From Bin87 sp965204905 (lineage in GTDB: Bacteria; Chloroflexota; Dehalococcoidia; Lucifugimonadales; UBA3495): a stretch of DNA of 64,000 nt. Made by a program: the position numbers and the translations under genes. The notes under the pieces were generated by a model, which had not been told where the DNA came from, ran no database searches, and was given only the letters and a program-made list of their open reading frames with translations. Positions 26,461 through 37,032 of this stretch are shown one piece after another (within the stretch, counting starts at the first letter, position 1; each line of letters opens with the position of its first letter). Location of the stretch: positions 496,001 through 560,000 of the forward strand of contig OZ242042.1 in assembly GCA_965204905.1 (NCBI GenBank), given 5' to 3'.

Positions 26461-29400
26461 GGAGCACACCCGCGCGTGCGGGGGAACCGAGCGGGAATCA
26501 GGGCCGGGGTCTGTCCTGACGGGTCTATCCCCGCGCGTGCGGGGGAACCACCTTGGCGTTGGCCTGGTCCCGCACGTAGTCGGGTCTATCCCCGCGCGTG
26601 CGGGGGAACCCAGCAACCCCGGCAGGGCTGACTTGCATCAGACGGTCTATCCCCGCGCGTGCGGGGGAACCGCCGGCCCGTTTCAGCCAGTAGTCGGCCC
26701 GGCGGGTCTATCCCCGCGCGTGCGGGGGAACCGCTCTCCCCTTCGCCTTCTCGTACTCGTGTACGGGTCTATCCCCGCGCGTGCGGGGGAACCGGGAAGG
26801 CCCGCCAGTAGCACCGTTCAACGGAGGGTCTATCCCCGCGCGTGCGGGGGAACCGCGTAGCGGAGTGGCGACAGGCCCAAGTATGAGGGTCTATCCCCGC
26901 GCGTGCGGGGGAACCTTCAACAGGGCTACGGTATCGCCCGGGTCCCGGGGTCTATCCCCGCGCGTGCGGGGGAACCTCGGGATTGGTGTAATAGGCATTT
27001 TGGCGGGACGGTCTATCCCCGCGCGTGCGGGGGAACCGCCTTGCCGTCGTCGGTGGCCGCGCACAATGCGGGTCTATCCCCGCGCGTGCGGGGGAACCCA
27101 TCCCGCCTCTGGGCGTCCATGAATTGTATTCGGTCTATCCCCGCGCGTGCGGGGGAACCGGTTCTTCCTTGCTCAGCCGCGCGGCGCCGGGCGGTCTATC
27201 CCCGCGCGTGCGGGGGAACCCCCTGTATGATCCTGCGACCCTATCAAACCGAAGGTCTATCCCCGCGCGTGCGGGGGAACCCTGTACGCTTGTCGGGCGC
27301 ATCGCCTGTGCTGGGGTCTATCCCCGCGCGTGCGGGGGAACCTGCATCGCATCGGTTACGATGGTTTCGATGCTGGGTCTATCCCCGCGCGTGCGGGGGA
27401 ACCACCCCGGTGGAGTGCGCCCTGGACTGCGCGGCGGGTCTATCCCCGCGCGTGCGGGGGAACCCGAGGAACCCAGCCCCAGGACGAGGACAAGTACGGT
27501 CTATCCCCGCGCGTGCGGGGGAACCCGCTCCCCGTCCGCCGCTGTTACCGTCGGCCAGGGTCTATCCCCGCGCGTGCGGGGGAACCGCGACTGCCGTACA
27601 GCGCGTCGCCGGCTTTCTGGGTCTATCCCCGCGCGTGCGGGGGAACCGTCAGCAATTTTCAGGGCGCCGAGGCAGTTTTGGGTCTATCCCCGCGCGTGCG
27701 GGGGAACCCCATGCTTGACAAGCCTCTGGCGATGCTAGAGGGGTCTATCCCCGCGCGTGCGGGGGAACCACCGCACCTTACATCATGGCGATGTCCGAGG
27801 AAGGTCTATCCCCGCGCGTGCGGGGGAACCGGTTGACCTGGACGATGCCGGCGGGGATCGAGGGGTCTATCCCCGCGCGTGCGGGGGAACCATCCCCGCG
27901 GGCCAGCGCATTGCCGGCGGCGAAGCTCCGCCGAGGTCTATCCCCGCGCGTGCGGGGGAACCAGGAAGTCGCTGCGGGAGCGCCAGGTGTTGGTGGGTCT
28001 ATCCCCGCGCGTGCGGGGGAACCGTTCGCCTGAAACCGGACAATCCGCTCGCGGGCGGTCTATCCCCGCGCGTGCGGGGGAACCGCCATCGACGAGCTGC
28101 GCCGTCGCATCGGCGAGGGTCTATCCCCGCGCGTGCGGGGGAACCGGCGACGAACTGGCGCCGGCGGGTGAGCCAAAGGGTCTATCCCCGCGCGTGCGGG
28201 GGAACCCGATGCGCCTGCCGGCCCCGTGCCCAGGCACCAGGGTCTATCCCCGCGCGTGCGGGGGAACCCCCCGCGTAGTTCATGTTCAGCAGGTCCCAAG
28301 CGGTCTATCCCCGCGCGTGCGGGGGAACCCCGGCGGCGGAGCGTATCGCTCCCGACCCGCAGGGTCTATCCCCGCGCGTGCGGGGGAACCCCGCTGCCGA
28401 GGCTGAGGATGTCGTGGAGGATCGGTCTATCCCCGCGCGTGCGGGGGAACCGTGAAGTCGATGGCGCCGGTGAACTCGGTCCACGGTCTATCCCCGCGCG
28501 TGCGGGGGAACCTCAATCTCCGGCGATCCCTGGCGGAACCTGAAGGGTCTATCCCCGCGCGTGCGGGGGAACCTGTAGCGAAGGACCACCTGCCGGCGCA
28601 TCGCAAGGTCTATCCCCGCGCGTGCGGGGGAACCAATGGGAAATGGCGGCCCGTGTGTCGCCGGGAGGGTCTATCCCCGCGCGTGCGGGGGAACCTCCCG
28701 CGCAGGACGTCGGCCACTTCCGCCTGGGGGTCTATCCCCGCGCGTGCGGGGGAACCGTCCGGCAAGCGCAAGCGCGGCCAACGGAAATCGGTCTATCCCC
28801 GCGCGTGCGGGGGAACCAGGGGCCCTTGAATGCGGCGTTCATAGCGATCAGGTCTATCCCCGCGCGTGCGGGGGAACCCGCGATGGCGCGGGCCGCACGG
28901 CCGCACTCCAAGGTCTATCCCCGCGCGTGCGGGGGAACCCAGTTCGGAGCGAAACAACTCCAAAACCTCGCGGGTCTATCCCCGCGCGTGCGGGGGAACC
29001 GGGCGGTTCGGGATACGTGGGATGGCCGGATGGGGTCTATCCCCGCGCGTGCGGGGGAACCATCGGGCGCGTCTAGCGGGCGTCCGGCGGCGTCATGGGC
29101 GATCAGGGGTCTATCCCCGCGCGTGCGGGGGAACCCAAGCGTTGCGATTCATTTTTGGCATCGATGCTGGTCTATCCCCGCGCGTGCGGGGGAACCCCGG
29201 CGACGTTCGCCAGGTTGACCGCCCCCGCGGGTCTATCCCCGCGCGTGCGGGGGAACCGGATCGGGTTTCACGTCGGTTCCGAACATAACGGGTCTATCCC
29301 CGCGCGTGCGGGGGAACCCCCCGCCGCGATGTCTTGCAATAGGGCCTGTTTGGTCTATCCCCGCGCGTGCGGGGGAACCCGATTTTCCCAACGGGATTAC

Positions 29401-32400
29401 CCGCAGGAAATCGGTCTATCCCCGCGCGTGCGGGGGAACCCTGCCAGACCTGCGGGCGCGGTTGCAGTCGCTGGGTCTATCCCCGCGCGTGCGGGGGAAC
29501 CTCGGGCGGGTCACGTCCACGTCGTAAGCGCCGGGGTCTATCCCCGCGCGTGCGGGGGAACCAGCAGGGCGTAATGGCTGTCCTCACCCTCGGCGGGTCT
29601 ATCCCCGCGCGTGCGGGGGAACCCCGATGCTCAGTAGCCCCATACGTTGCAGCGTGGGTCTATCCCCGCGCGTGCGGGGGAACCGATCCGATACCTGTTC
29701 TGTCCCGACTGTGGTCAGGTCTATCCCCGCGCGTGCGGGGGAACCTGGACCCACGGCCGCCAAAGGACATTCAGCAAGGGTCTATCCCCGCGCGTGCGGG
29801 GGAACCTTGCCCAGCCCCACGGTCAGCAGCTGGAGGTTCGGTCTATCCCCGCGCGTGCGGGGGAACCACGCCGGAGAGCATGGAGGGCGTGTCCATATTC
29901 GGTCTATCCCCGCGCGTGCGGGGGAACCGGTCCCTCCCCCATCGGCCACGACCTGCTGAACGGTCTATCCCCGCGCGTGCGGGGGAACCCCGGCCTCCGG
30001 TTGGCCCAGTGGCTCCGCCAGGGGTCTATCCCCGCGCGTGCGGGGGAACCATCATCATCGAGCAAGATGCGCCGGGCCATCAGGGTCTATCCCCGCGCGT
30101 GCGGGGGAACCGATCCGGATGTCAATGCGGTCGTCGGGCGAGCGGGTCTATCCCCGCGCGTGCGGGGGAACCGCGACGCGGAACGGTCCTGGATCTGGTC
30201 GGAGCGGTCTATCCCCGCGCGTGCGGGGGAACCAACACCGAGCTTGTCGGTCCTGCTGGGCCGGGGGGTCTATCCCCGCGCGTGCGGGGGAACCTATTGG
30301 TTGGTTCAGGATGAGCCACGCAGCCGGGGTCTATCCCCGCGCGTGCGGGGGAACCACTAGTTTGCTCCCGTTCGTTGTCAGCCTGTCCGGTCTATCCCCG
30401 CGCGTGCGGGGGAACCCGCGCCCGTTCCGGTGGCATCGGGGCGGTGGCGGGTCTATCCCCGCGCGTGCGGGGGAACCCGCACCATGTGGGCGACGGTGCC
30501 GGTGTCCTGGGGTCTATCCCCGCGCGTGCGGGGGAACCGTAAGAACCGACGTTTTGATACGTCGGAAATACGGTCTATCCCCGCGCGTGCGGGGGAACCA
30601 TGTAGTTTAGTGGAATCCCGTAGTAACAAATGGGTCTATCCCCGCGCGTGCGGGGGAACCTCGGGGTCGATCTGTAACCCCGGGTGTCGGTGGGGTCTAT
30701 CCCCGCGCGTGCGGGGGAACCCATCCCGTTGGAGTTGTAGTCATGTCCTCGCAAGGTCTATCCCCGCGCGTGCGGGGGAACCAGGCTTTTGACTTTATCA
30801 AGTGGCATAATCAGGGGTCTATCCCCGCGCGTGCGGGGGAACCGCGAACTGCTCGGCGTCGCCGAGGTCGGAGAGGGGTCTATCCCCGCGCGTGCGGGGG
30901 AACCGCTTCGGGCGTCTCTGCTCGGCCAGCTGCAAGAGGTCTATCCCCGCGCGTGCGGGGGAACCGCAACCGTCGGAGCAGAGCGGTGGGTGGGTCGGGG
31001 TCTATCCCCGCGCGTGCGGGGGAACCTTCCGTAGTTTCTACGACCTGGGGCTGGGATATGGTCTATCCCCGCGCGTGCGGGGGAACCGGGAGATATTCCC
31101 CGGGAAATGGCTAGCCGGCGGGTCTATCCCCGCGCGTGCGGGGGAACCCAGATGTCCAGCACCTCGCCGAACTCCCCATTGGGTCTATCCCCGCGCGTGC
31201 GGGGGAACCGGCGTCGCGGACTGGTTGAATGCGTTCCGCAGGGGTCTATCCCCGCGCGTGCGGGGGAACCGCCGGGGTTGGCGATTCGCCCCATACAAAT
31301 GCGGGTCTATCCCCGCGCGTGCGGGGGAACCCCCTGGGGGTTGCTCCAGTAGCCGCGGGCTCCGGGTCTATCCCCGCGCGTGCGGGGGAACCTGGTAGGA
31401 AGTAGTCGGCGGTCCTGGCGATGGGGGTCTATCCCCGCGCGTGCGGGGGAACCAGGTTCACTACCTCGCCCTGGGCGGTGATGAATGGTCTATCCCCGCG
31501 CGTGCGGGGGAACCTGTGGCAATCGGCGTAGGGGTCGGGGTGCAGCGGGTCTATCCCCGCGCGTGCGGGGGAACCTTCGGGCTGTTCTACTTTTTCGGGC
31601 TGTTCTGAGGTCTATCCCCGCGCGTGCGGGGGAACCCGGATGCCGGCGTGGATCCAGCTGACCAGCGAAGGTCTATCCCCGCGCGTGCGGGGGAACCACG
31701 AGCTGCTTCGGTCCGCGATGCACGATCAGGGGTCTATCCCCGCGCGTGCGGGGGAACCGCGGCGTCGAATGCCCAGGTTGCCATCGGCAGGGGTCTATCC
31801 CCGCGCGTGCGGGGGAACCCCGCCCCAGTTGTAGCCGACGGGCAGGTCTGAGGGTCTATCCCCGCGCGTGCGGGGGAACCCACCTGGAGATCCCCTGCCC
31901 TCACCGTCCAGATGGTCTATCCCCGCGCGTGCGGGGGAACCGAGTACGAACGCCGGTCGATCAAGTCGGCGCCGGGTCTATCCCCGCGCGTGCGGGGGAA
32001 CCCAACAACCACTCGCCATGACCTCATACGTAGATGGTCTATCCCCGCGCGTGCGGGGGAACCACCGAAGAAAGAGGGGACGACGGGGCTATTCAGGGTC
32101 TATCCCCGCGCGTGCGGGGGAACCCATCAACCGGCAGGCGCAGGTACGAACGGACGGGGTCTATCCCCGCGCGTGCGGGGGAACCCCGCGTGGATCAGGA
32201 GCGGGCCGCGGTAGTCAGGGTCTATCCCCGCGCGTGCGGGGGAACCTGGGGTGCAGGGCATAGACCTGCACCTCGTGGGGGTCTATCCCCGCGCGTGCGG
32301 GGGAACCATCAGGCGCCCCATGCGCACCGGCCGGTGTTCCGGTCTATCCCCGCGCGTGCGGGGGAACCTACCGGCTGGCCCGTCGTGCGCGGGCAAGAGT

Positions 32401-34137
32401 GGGTCTATCCCCGCGCGTGCGGGGGAACCTCGGTCCGCTCCAGCTCGGTGATCTGGGCGTTGGGTCTATCCCCGCGCGTGCGGGGGAACCGGCTCATTGG
32501 CAGGCTTCAATCCGCAGAGGGTGGGTCTATCCCCGCGCGTGCGGGGGAACCCCGCGTATTACTGCCCACCCGACGAGGACCACGGGTCTATCCCCGCGCG
32601 TGCGGGGGAACCAGGGCATAGCTGGCCTGCACCGCCAGGTACAGGGGTCTATCCCCGCGCGTGCGGGGGAACCTGCATCTACTCCATCTATACCAGTTTT
32701 TTATTGGGTCTATCCCCGCGCGTGCGGGGGAACCGACCCCGCCGGGTCAGCAGCCGGTCCTTGATGGGGTCTATCCCCGCGCGTGCGGGGGAACCGGCCA
32801 GTCACGGTCGCAGCGTTGTACACGATGGGGTCTATCCCCGCGCGTGCGGGGGAACCGGCTGATGGCGCTGACTACGACGGTCCGGCTGTGGTCTATCCCC
32901 GCGCGTGCGGGGGAACCGTTGGGGCAGCAAGGGCGAGGCCGACGCGCACGGGTCTATCCCCGCGCGTGCGGGGGAACCGGACTGGCGTTACCGCCACCTA
33001 TCGCCAAGTGAGGTCTATCCCCGCGCGTGCGGGGGAACCCGCGCCCTGTTGGAAATGGACGGGGCAGACGTGGGTCTATCCCCGCGCGTGCGGGGGAACC
33101 ATAGCCGGGTACACTATCAACGCCATCGACGAAGGTCTATCCCCGCGCGTGCGGGGGAACCCGGGTTCATGTTCGCCAACGGGTGAATGGGATGGGTCTA
33201 TCCCCGCGCGTGCGGGGGAACCATAGCCGGGTACACTATCAACGCCATCGACGAAGGTCTATCCCCGCGCGTGCGGGGGAACCGTTTGGGCCGCGAAGTT
33301 GATAAGCGCGTCGGCGGGTCTATCCCCGCGCGTGCGGGGGAACCGCACAGGCCGGCTTGACGGCGCTGGGCCCGGAGGGTCTATCCCCGCGCGTGCGGGG
33401 GAACCTCCAGCGACGCCAACCGCGCATCGCTGGTGAGCGGTCTATCCCCGCGCGTGCGGGGGAACCGCGGACAAGGGAACGCAGATCGTCTTTATGGACG
33501 GTCTATCCCCGCGCGTGCGGGGGAACCGAGCTCATCGGTTGCGGATGGACGTATGTCAGCGGTCTATCCCCGCGCGTGCGGGGGAACCGCGCTGCGAGGC
33601 CAGGAATCACCGGGCTTTCGCGGTCTATCCCCGCGCGTGCGGGGGAACCGGAGACCGACCTTTCCTGATCCCGCCGGCTGCGGGTCTATCCCCGCGCGTG
33701 CGGGGGAACCGGATGACCTTGACGTCGCCAGGCGCCACGTTGGGGTCTATCCCCGCGCGTGCGGGGGAACCCAGGGCGTCGGCAGTCCAGTCGCTCAGGT
33801 CATCGGTCTATCCCCGCGCGTGCGGGGGAACCTCCTGGCGGCGGCGATCCCGCTCCTCATCGCTGGGTCTATCCCCGCGCGTGCGGGGGAACCGCGCCGT
33901 GCTCGGAGCCGGATTCGGGGCCGTATGGTCTATCCCCGCGCGTGCGGGGGAACCAACATCGCTTGAAGGAACGTGGTGACCGGGCTGGGTCTATCCCCGC
34001 GCGTGCGGGGGAACCATCATGCCGAGTGGTCATAGTTCCTACCCCTGTGGTCTATCCCCGCGCGTGCGGGGGAACCGGTCAATATCTGCTGAGACAGATC
34101 CGCGTGCCGGGTCTATCCCCGCGCGTGCGGGGGAACC
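26461..34137 (-). CRISPR. Type I-E CRISPR array, about 126 repeats / 125 spacers
   Basis: The 28-bp repeats read, on the plus strand, GGTCTATCCCCGCGCGTG followed by CGGGGGAACC. The minus strand (GGTTCCCCCGC...GCGGGGATAGACC) matches the E. coli type I-E repeat orientation, so transcription runs right to left, away from cas2. Spacing is 61 bp almost throughout (33-nt spacers). Exceptions are spacers of 43 nt (27892-27934), 34 nt (28207-28240) and 46 nt (29062-29107). I derived the count from coordinates and spacing, not by listing every unit. The leftmost repeat (26461-26488) is degenerate in its first bases, marking the old, leader-distal end. All other repeats I inspected are identical. One spacer is present twice (33101-33133 and 33223-33255). 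Confidence 0.97.
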
Positions 34138-34167
34138 CCTTGGCAAATTGATAGTCTCTATTGGATA
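34138..34167 (-). promoter_or_regulatory. Very short CRISPR leader
   Basis: Only 30 nt separate the cas2 stop (34168-34170) from the first repeat. They are AT-rich on the minus strand (TATCCAATAGAGACTATCAA, then TTTGCCAAGG). Any further leader function must lie inside cas2. The element could serve as the integration-site flank for Cas1-Cas2. Confidence 0.55.
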
Positions 34168-34476
34168 TTATTCGCCAAGGGAGCGGGCTGCGCCGTATCT
34201 TACCAGGTACACACCATCAGCATCCACGATTTCCTTTGGCGGGTCACCCAAGCTGCGTATGCTCTGCTGGCCCACCGCCGACGGGTTCCGCCACGTCATC
34301 ACGATGGATCCGTTGCCAAGTTCGCCATACCACCGCATCAGCACGTCCCAGATCCGATCCCGAATGCCGCTGGTCATGTCCGGCGACGTGTACACCCCAG
34401 GCGCAATTTCCAGCATCACCGACGCCAGGAATCCCCGGTAGCGGCCCTCCACGTTCACGGTCACCACCACCGTCAT
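34168..34476 (-). CDS. cas2: CRISPR-associated protein Cas2 (type I-E)
   Basis: The protein has 102 residues, typical for Cas2e (~95-100). It begins MTVVVTVNVEGRYRGFLASV, the ferredoxin-like opening strand of the I-E family, then LEIAPGVYTS and IRDRIWDVLMRWYGELGNGS. These are diagnostic of Cas2e rather than the shorter Cas2 of other subtypes. Cas2 dimers scaffold two Cas1 dimers during spacer capture and integration. The start codon overlaps the cas1 stop by one base (TGATG), giving translational coupling. It is the last cas gene before the array. Confidence 0.95.
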   Translation of the reverse strand: MTVVVTVNVEGRYRGFLASVMLEIAPGVYTSPDMTSGIRDRIWDVLMRWYGELGNGSIVMTWRNPSAVGQQSIRSLGDPPKEIVDADGVYLVRYGAARSLGE

Positions 34477-35447
34477 CAGAATTCCTCCTCCCCATCTTCT
34501 CCGTCCGGCCAGCCTTCCATCAGGGTGGCATCGAGGACCAGCCCACCGCCGCCTTCGGCTTCCAAGGGCGCTACGTCCTGGAATAGCGTCTTGATGCGGT
34601 CGATCATCTTGGGGATGACCCGTTCCGTTCGCATCAGATCGCCGGTCGTGCGCCTGGTATGCCTTTCCACGTCCAGGCGGGGATTCTTGGCAACCTCCGC
34701 GGCGGATTTGAACGCCGCCGGCAGCAGCACCGTGTCTCGGAACAGGTCCGCGACGTCCAGGGCGAAGGCCTCGCCGCTGTGCTCGTGGATGAATCCTAGC
34801 TGGGGGATGGCGCCCAGCGAGGTCACGGCGATCACCGCCGCCGCGGTGACCGCCACCGACGCGTGGTTGATGGCCTGGTTAGGAATGTCCGCCGCCGTGG
34901 GGTTGGCCCGGTCGTAGCGTCGCCCCCGCCACTGGATGCCGTACTGTTGCGACAGGTTCTGGTAGGTGCGCCGCATCCGCGCGCCTTCGATACCCCGCAA
35001 CGTATTGAGATCCGTGTGCGGCAGCACCTCGCCCAGGCGGAGGGCGTACATCTTGCGGGCGATGGTGATGCGACTGCCCACGGCATCACCCCAGGCCCGC
35101 ATCTGACGCCGGGCGATGTCCGAGGTGTCCGGCATCAGCGGAGGCGCAGTGTAGCACCGCACGCCGTCCTCACCCACCGCAACCAATCCCGTGCCATGCC
35201 TGGCCATCAGGCGCAAGGCGTCGTGGCTCACCGTGGAGCCTGGCCCCAGCAGTATCATGGACAGGCTCTGAAAGGGAATGCCGTACTCGCCCGGTCCCAG
35301 CGAGCTGTCGGCGTCGGGCCCGGCCTGCCGCTCAAAACGCAGCGTGCCGTCCCGCACCGTCAGCGCGCCCCGAGACAGCCACAGCAGCCCGTGGCGGTCA
35401 GCGTGGGGGATGCGCGCCGTTTCTAGTCCCAGCCTTCCTCTCAGCAT
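34476..35447 (-). CDS. cas1: CRISPR integrase Cas1 (type I-E)
   Basis: The protein has 323 residues (E. coli Cas1 is 305). The N-terminal beta domain contains the family phrase SMILLGPGSTVSHDAL, then GTGLVAVGEDGVR. The metal-binding residues are visible: Glu154 in RGIEGARMRRTY, His221 in QLGFIHEHSGEAF, and Asp231/Asp234 in LDVADLFRD. Cas1 forms the catalytic subunits of the spacer integrase. It is co-transcribed with cas6e (69 nt upstream) and coupled to cas2. All key residues are intact, so adaptation is probably functional, consistent with the long array. Confidence 0.95.
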   Translation of the reverse strand: MLRGRLGLETARIPHADRHGLLWLSRGALTVRDGTLRFERQAGPDADSSLGPGEYGIPFQSLSMILLGPGSTVSHDALRLMARHGTGLVAVGEDGVRCYTAPPLMPDTSDIARRQMRAWGDAVGSRITIARKMYALRLGEVLPHTDLNTLRGIEGARMRRTYQNLSQQYGIQWRGRRYDRANPTAADIPNQAINHASVAVTAAAVIAVTSLGAIPQLGFIHEHSGEAFALDVADLFRDTVLLPAAFKSAAEVAKNPRLDVERHTRRTTGDLMRTERVIPKMIDRIKTLFQDVAPLEAEGGGGLVLDATLMEGWPDGEDGEEEF

Positions 35448-35516
35448 ATTCGTCGCCTCCCTTCTCCCGTGGACGGGGATGGATATTCGGTTGTTAAGGT
35501 GCGTTAACCCATCGGG

Positions 35517-36251
35517 TCAGGATGCCACGGCTCGGCCCGCCGGCCGCAGGAGCAGCATGCCGTAGCCGTAGGCGCGGTGCCGACCGACACCGCTGGCCAG
35601 CAGCTGGGAGAAGGCCGACCCGTCGGTGATCTCAAGCGTCCCGCGCATCAGCGCGTCGGGCCCTTCGCTGTACCGGCTGTGCAGCTTGCGGACGGCCCGG
35701 GTGCGCTGAAACGATGCCAGCGTCGCCGACGCCAGCGTCGCCCCGCCGCGAGTCTCCAACTGCCTGCGGAGCCAATCGGTATAGACATCCTCGCGGCTGC
35801 GGACCATCCCGCCCTTGGGATGTTGTTCCGCCTCCAGTTGGAAGGCGTCCCACTCCTTGCCCGGCCGAGTATCGGCCTTACCGGTGCGCCGTACAATGGG
35901 CCGCACCCTCACCTCGAAGCCCAAGCGCTTGCCTGCGGTCCATTCAGCCGGCATCGGTTTGCTTTCGATGCTTGCGGCAGGGATGATCCGGCACTGAAAC
36001 GGGTCCGCATAGGTTCCGGCCGCCTCCCGTAATTCGTCCGCTCCAGCGGAGCCGTACCCGTACAGGCAACCTCGCGATCCTCCCCTGGGGAAGATGGCGC
36101 GGAAGGGGCGGGGCGCCAGGTCCCGCCCGAAGCACTCGGCCAGCAGGCAGTGCATCCCGTGGTCCGGGTCCTGCAGCCGGCGTATGCCCATCCAGCGCTG
36201 GAAGTCCCGCGCGCTGATTTCGGCCCGTATCATCTGCAACGATTCCGTCAT
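35517..36251 (-). CDS. cas6e: crRNA endonuclease Cas6e (CasE/Cse3)
   Basis: The protein has 244 residues from ATG 36251, which overlaps the cas5e stop as ATGA and has GGAGGTG upstream inside cas5e. An upstream start would be inside cas5e. The family features are ARDFQRWMGIRRLQDPDHGMH, with the His of the active-site helix in HGMHCLL, and the C-terminal glycine-rich loop GVGRHRAYGYGMLLL. Cas6e cuts the palindromic repeat hairpin of pre-crRNA and stays bound to the 3' handle in Cascade. The repeats here have the strong hairpin it needs. Confidence 0.92.
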   Translation of the reverse strand: MTESLQMIRAEISARDFQRWMGIRRLQDPDHGMHCLLAECFGRDLAPRPFRAIFPRGGSRGCLYGYGSAGADELREAAGTYADPFQCRIIPAASIESKPMPAEWTAGKRLGFEVRVRPIVRRTGKADTRPGKEWDAFQLEAEQHPKGGMVRSREDVYTDWLRRQLETRGGATLASATLASFQRTRAVRKLHSRYSEGPDALMRGTLEITDGSAFSQLLASGVGRHRAYGYGMLLLRPAGRAVAS

Positions 36252-37030
36252 GATGCTGCCACCTCCATCCACCGGCTGCGGTCAACGGTTCCTTCGCACA
36301 CCCAGCGGCCGCCGCCGTGCAGACCGGAAACCCAATTGCGCTGGTCGGTGATCATGTGCGTCCGGTTGGGCTCGATCTCGTCCACCCCCTCGCCCCGGGG
36401 CCACTGGAGACGGCAGGGTTCGCCGCGCGGATCGTTTGCCGGGGCCACGCTGAGCAGGGCGGCCAGGGCAGTATCGCCCTCGGTGAAGCCGCCGTACAGC
36501 GGGGCGGACGGCAAACACGGCTTGCGCCCGATGAACAGGGGGCGGGCGGGTTCCTGCAACACCTCCGCCAATGCCTCCAGCGTCGGTACATCCCCCGCCG
36601 GTTCCAGCCGCAACGCCACCGAGACGCGCATATCGGCGTAGTAGTCGCGCCAACGCTGGTGAGTGAACGGCCCGCTGCTTGCCGACCCCAATGCTCCGGC
36701 GCGTGTGTCAGGCGTCCCTCGGGTTGTCCACCCCACCACCCAATGGTTGCTACGCACGAACAAGTCAACGGTATCGCCCATTTTGACGGTTTGGTAATCG
36801 GTCATCCGCACGCCGCCGGCCGGCGCCCGGTCGATGCGGGCCGCCATCACGATGCGGTCCTGCAGGTCCTGGTGACGCTGCCGCTCCACTCGCCGCCAGC
36901 CCAGCGCGTTGGCGAACAGGCCGGCCAACATCGACACCGCCGGAAATGGCCGGATCACGCCCAGGTTGTCGATGGTCTCGCCGCCGAAAGCCATCAGCGG
37001 CGCTTCCAGGTTGAGTATCATGTGGCGCAT
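36248..37030 (-). CDS. cas5e: Cascade subunit Cas5e (CasD)
   Basis: The protein has 260 residues from ATG 37030 (MRHMILNLEAPLMAFGGETI), 2 nt after the cas7e stop. The longer frame from 37093 lies in cas7e. The opening L-LEAPL-AFGGE and LGVIRPFPAVSMLAGLFANAL are typical of CasD. Near the end are CLPSAPLYGG and HMITDQRNWVSGLHGG. Cas5e caps the 5' handle of the crRNA at the foot of Cascade and contacts Cse1. There is no extra domain such as the HNH reported in some other type I variants. Confidence 0.92.
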   Translation of the reverse strand: MRHMILNLEAPLMAFGGETIDNLGVIRPFPAVSMLAGLFANALGWRRVERQRHQDLQDRIVMAARIDRAPAGGVRMTDYQTVKMGDTVDLFVRSNHWVVGWTTRGTPDTRAGALGSASSGPFTHQRWRDYYADMRVSVALRLEPAGDVPTLEALAEVLQEPARPLFIGRKPCLPSAPLYGGFTEGDTALAALLSVAPANDPRGEPCRLQWPRGEGVDEIEPNRTHMITDQRNWVSGLHGGGRWVCEGTVDRSRWMEVAAS

Positions 37031-37032
37031 GG

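Noticed and set aside
26463..34137. Many open reading frames of 60-315 residues across the array, rich in PARAGEP, YPRACGGT or SPRVRGN.
   Set aside because: The 28-bp repeat has no stop in any plus-strand frame, and the 61-bp period rotates the frame, so these are translations of repeats, not genes.
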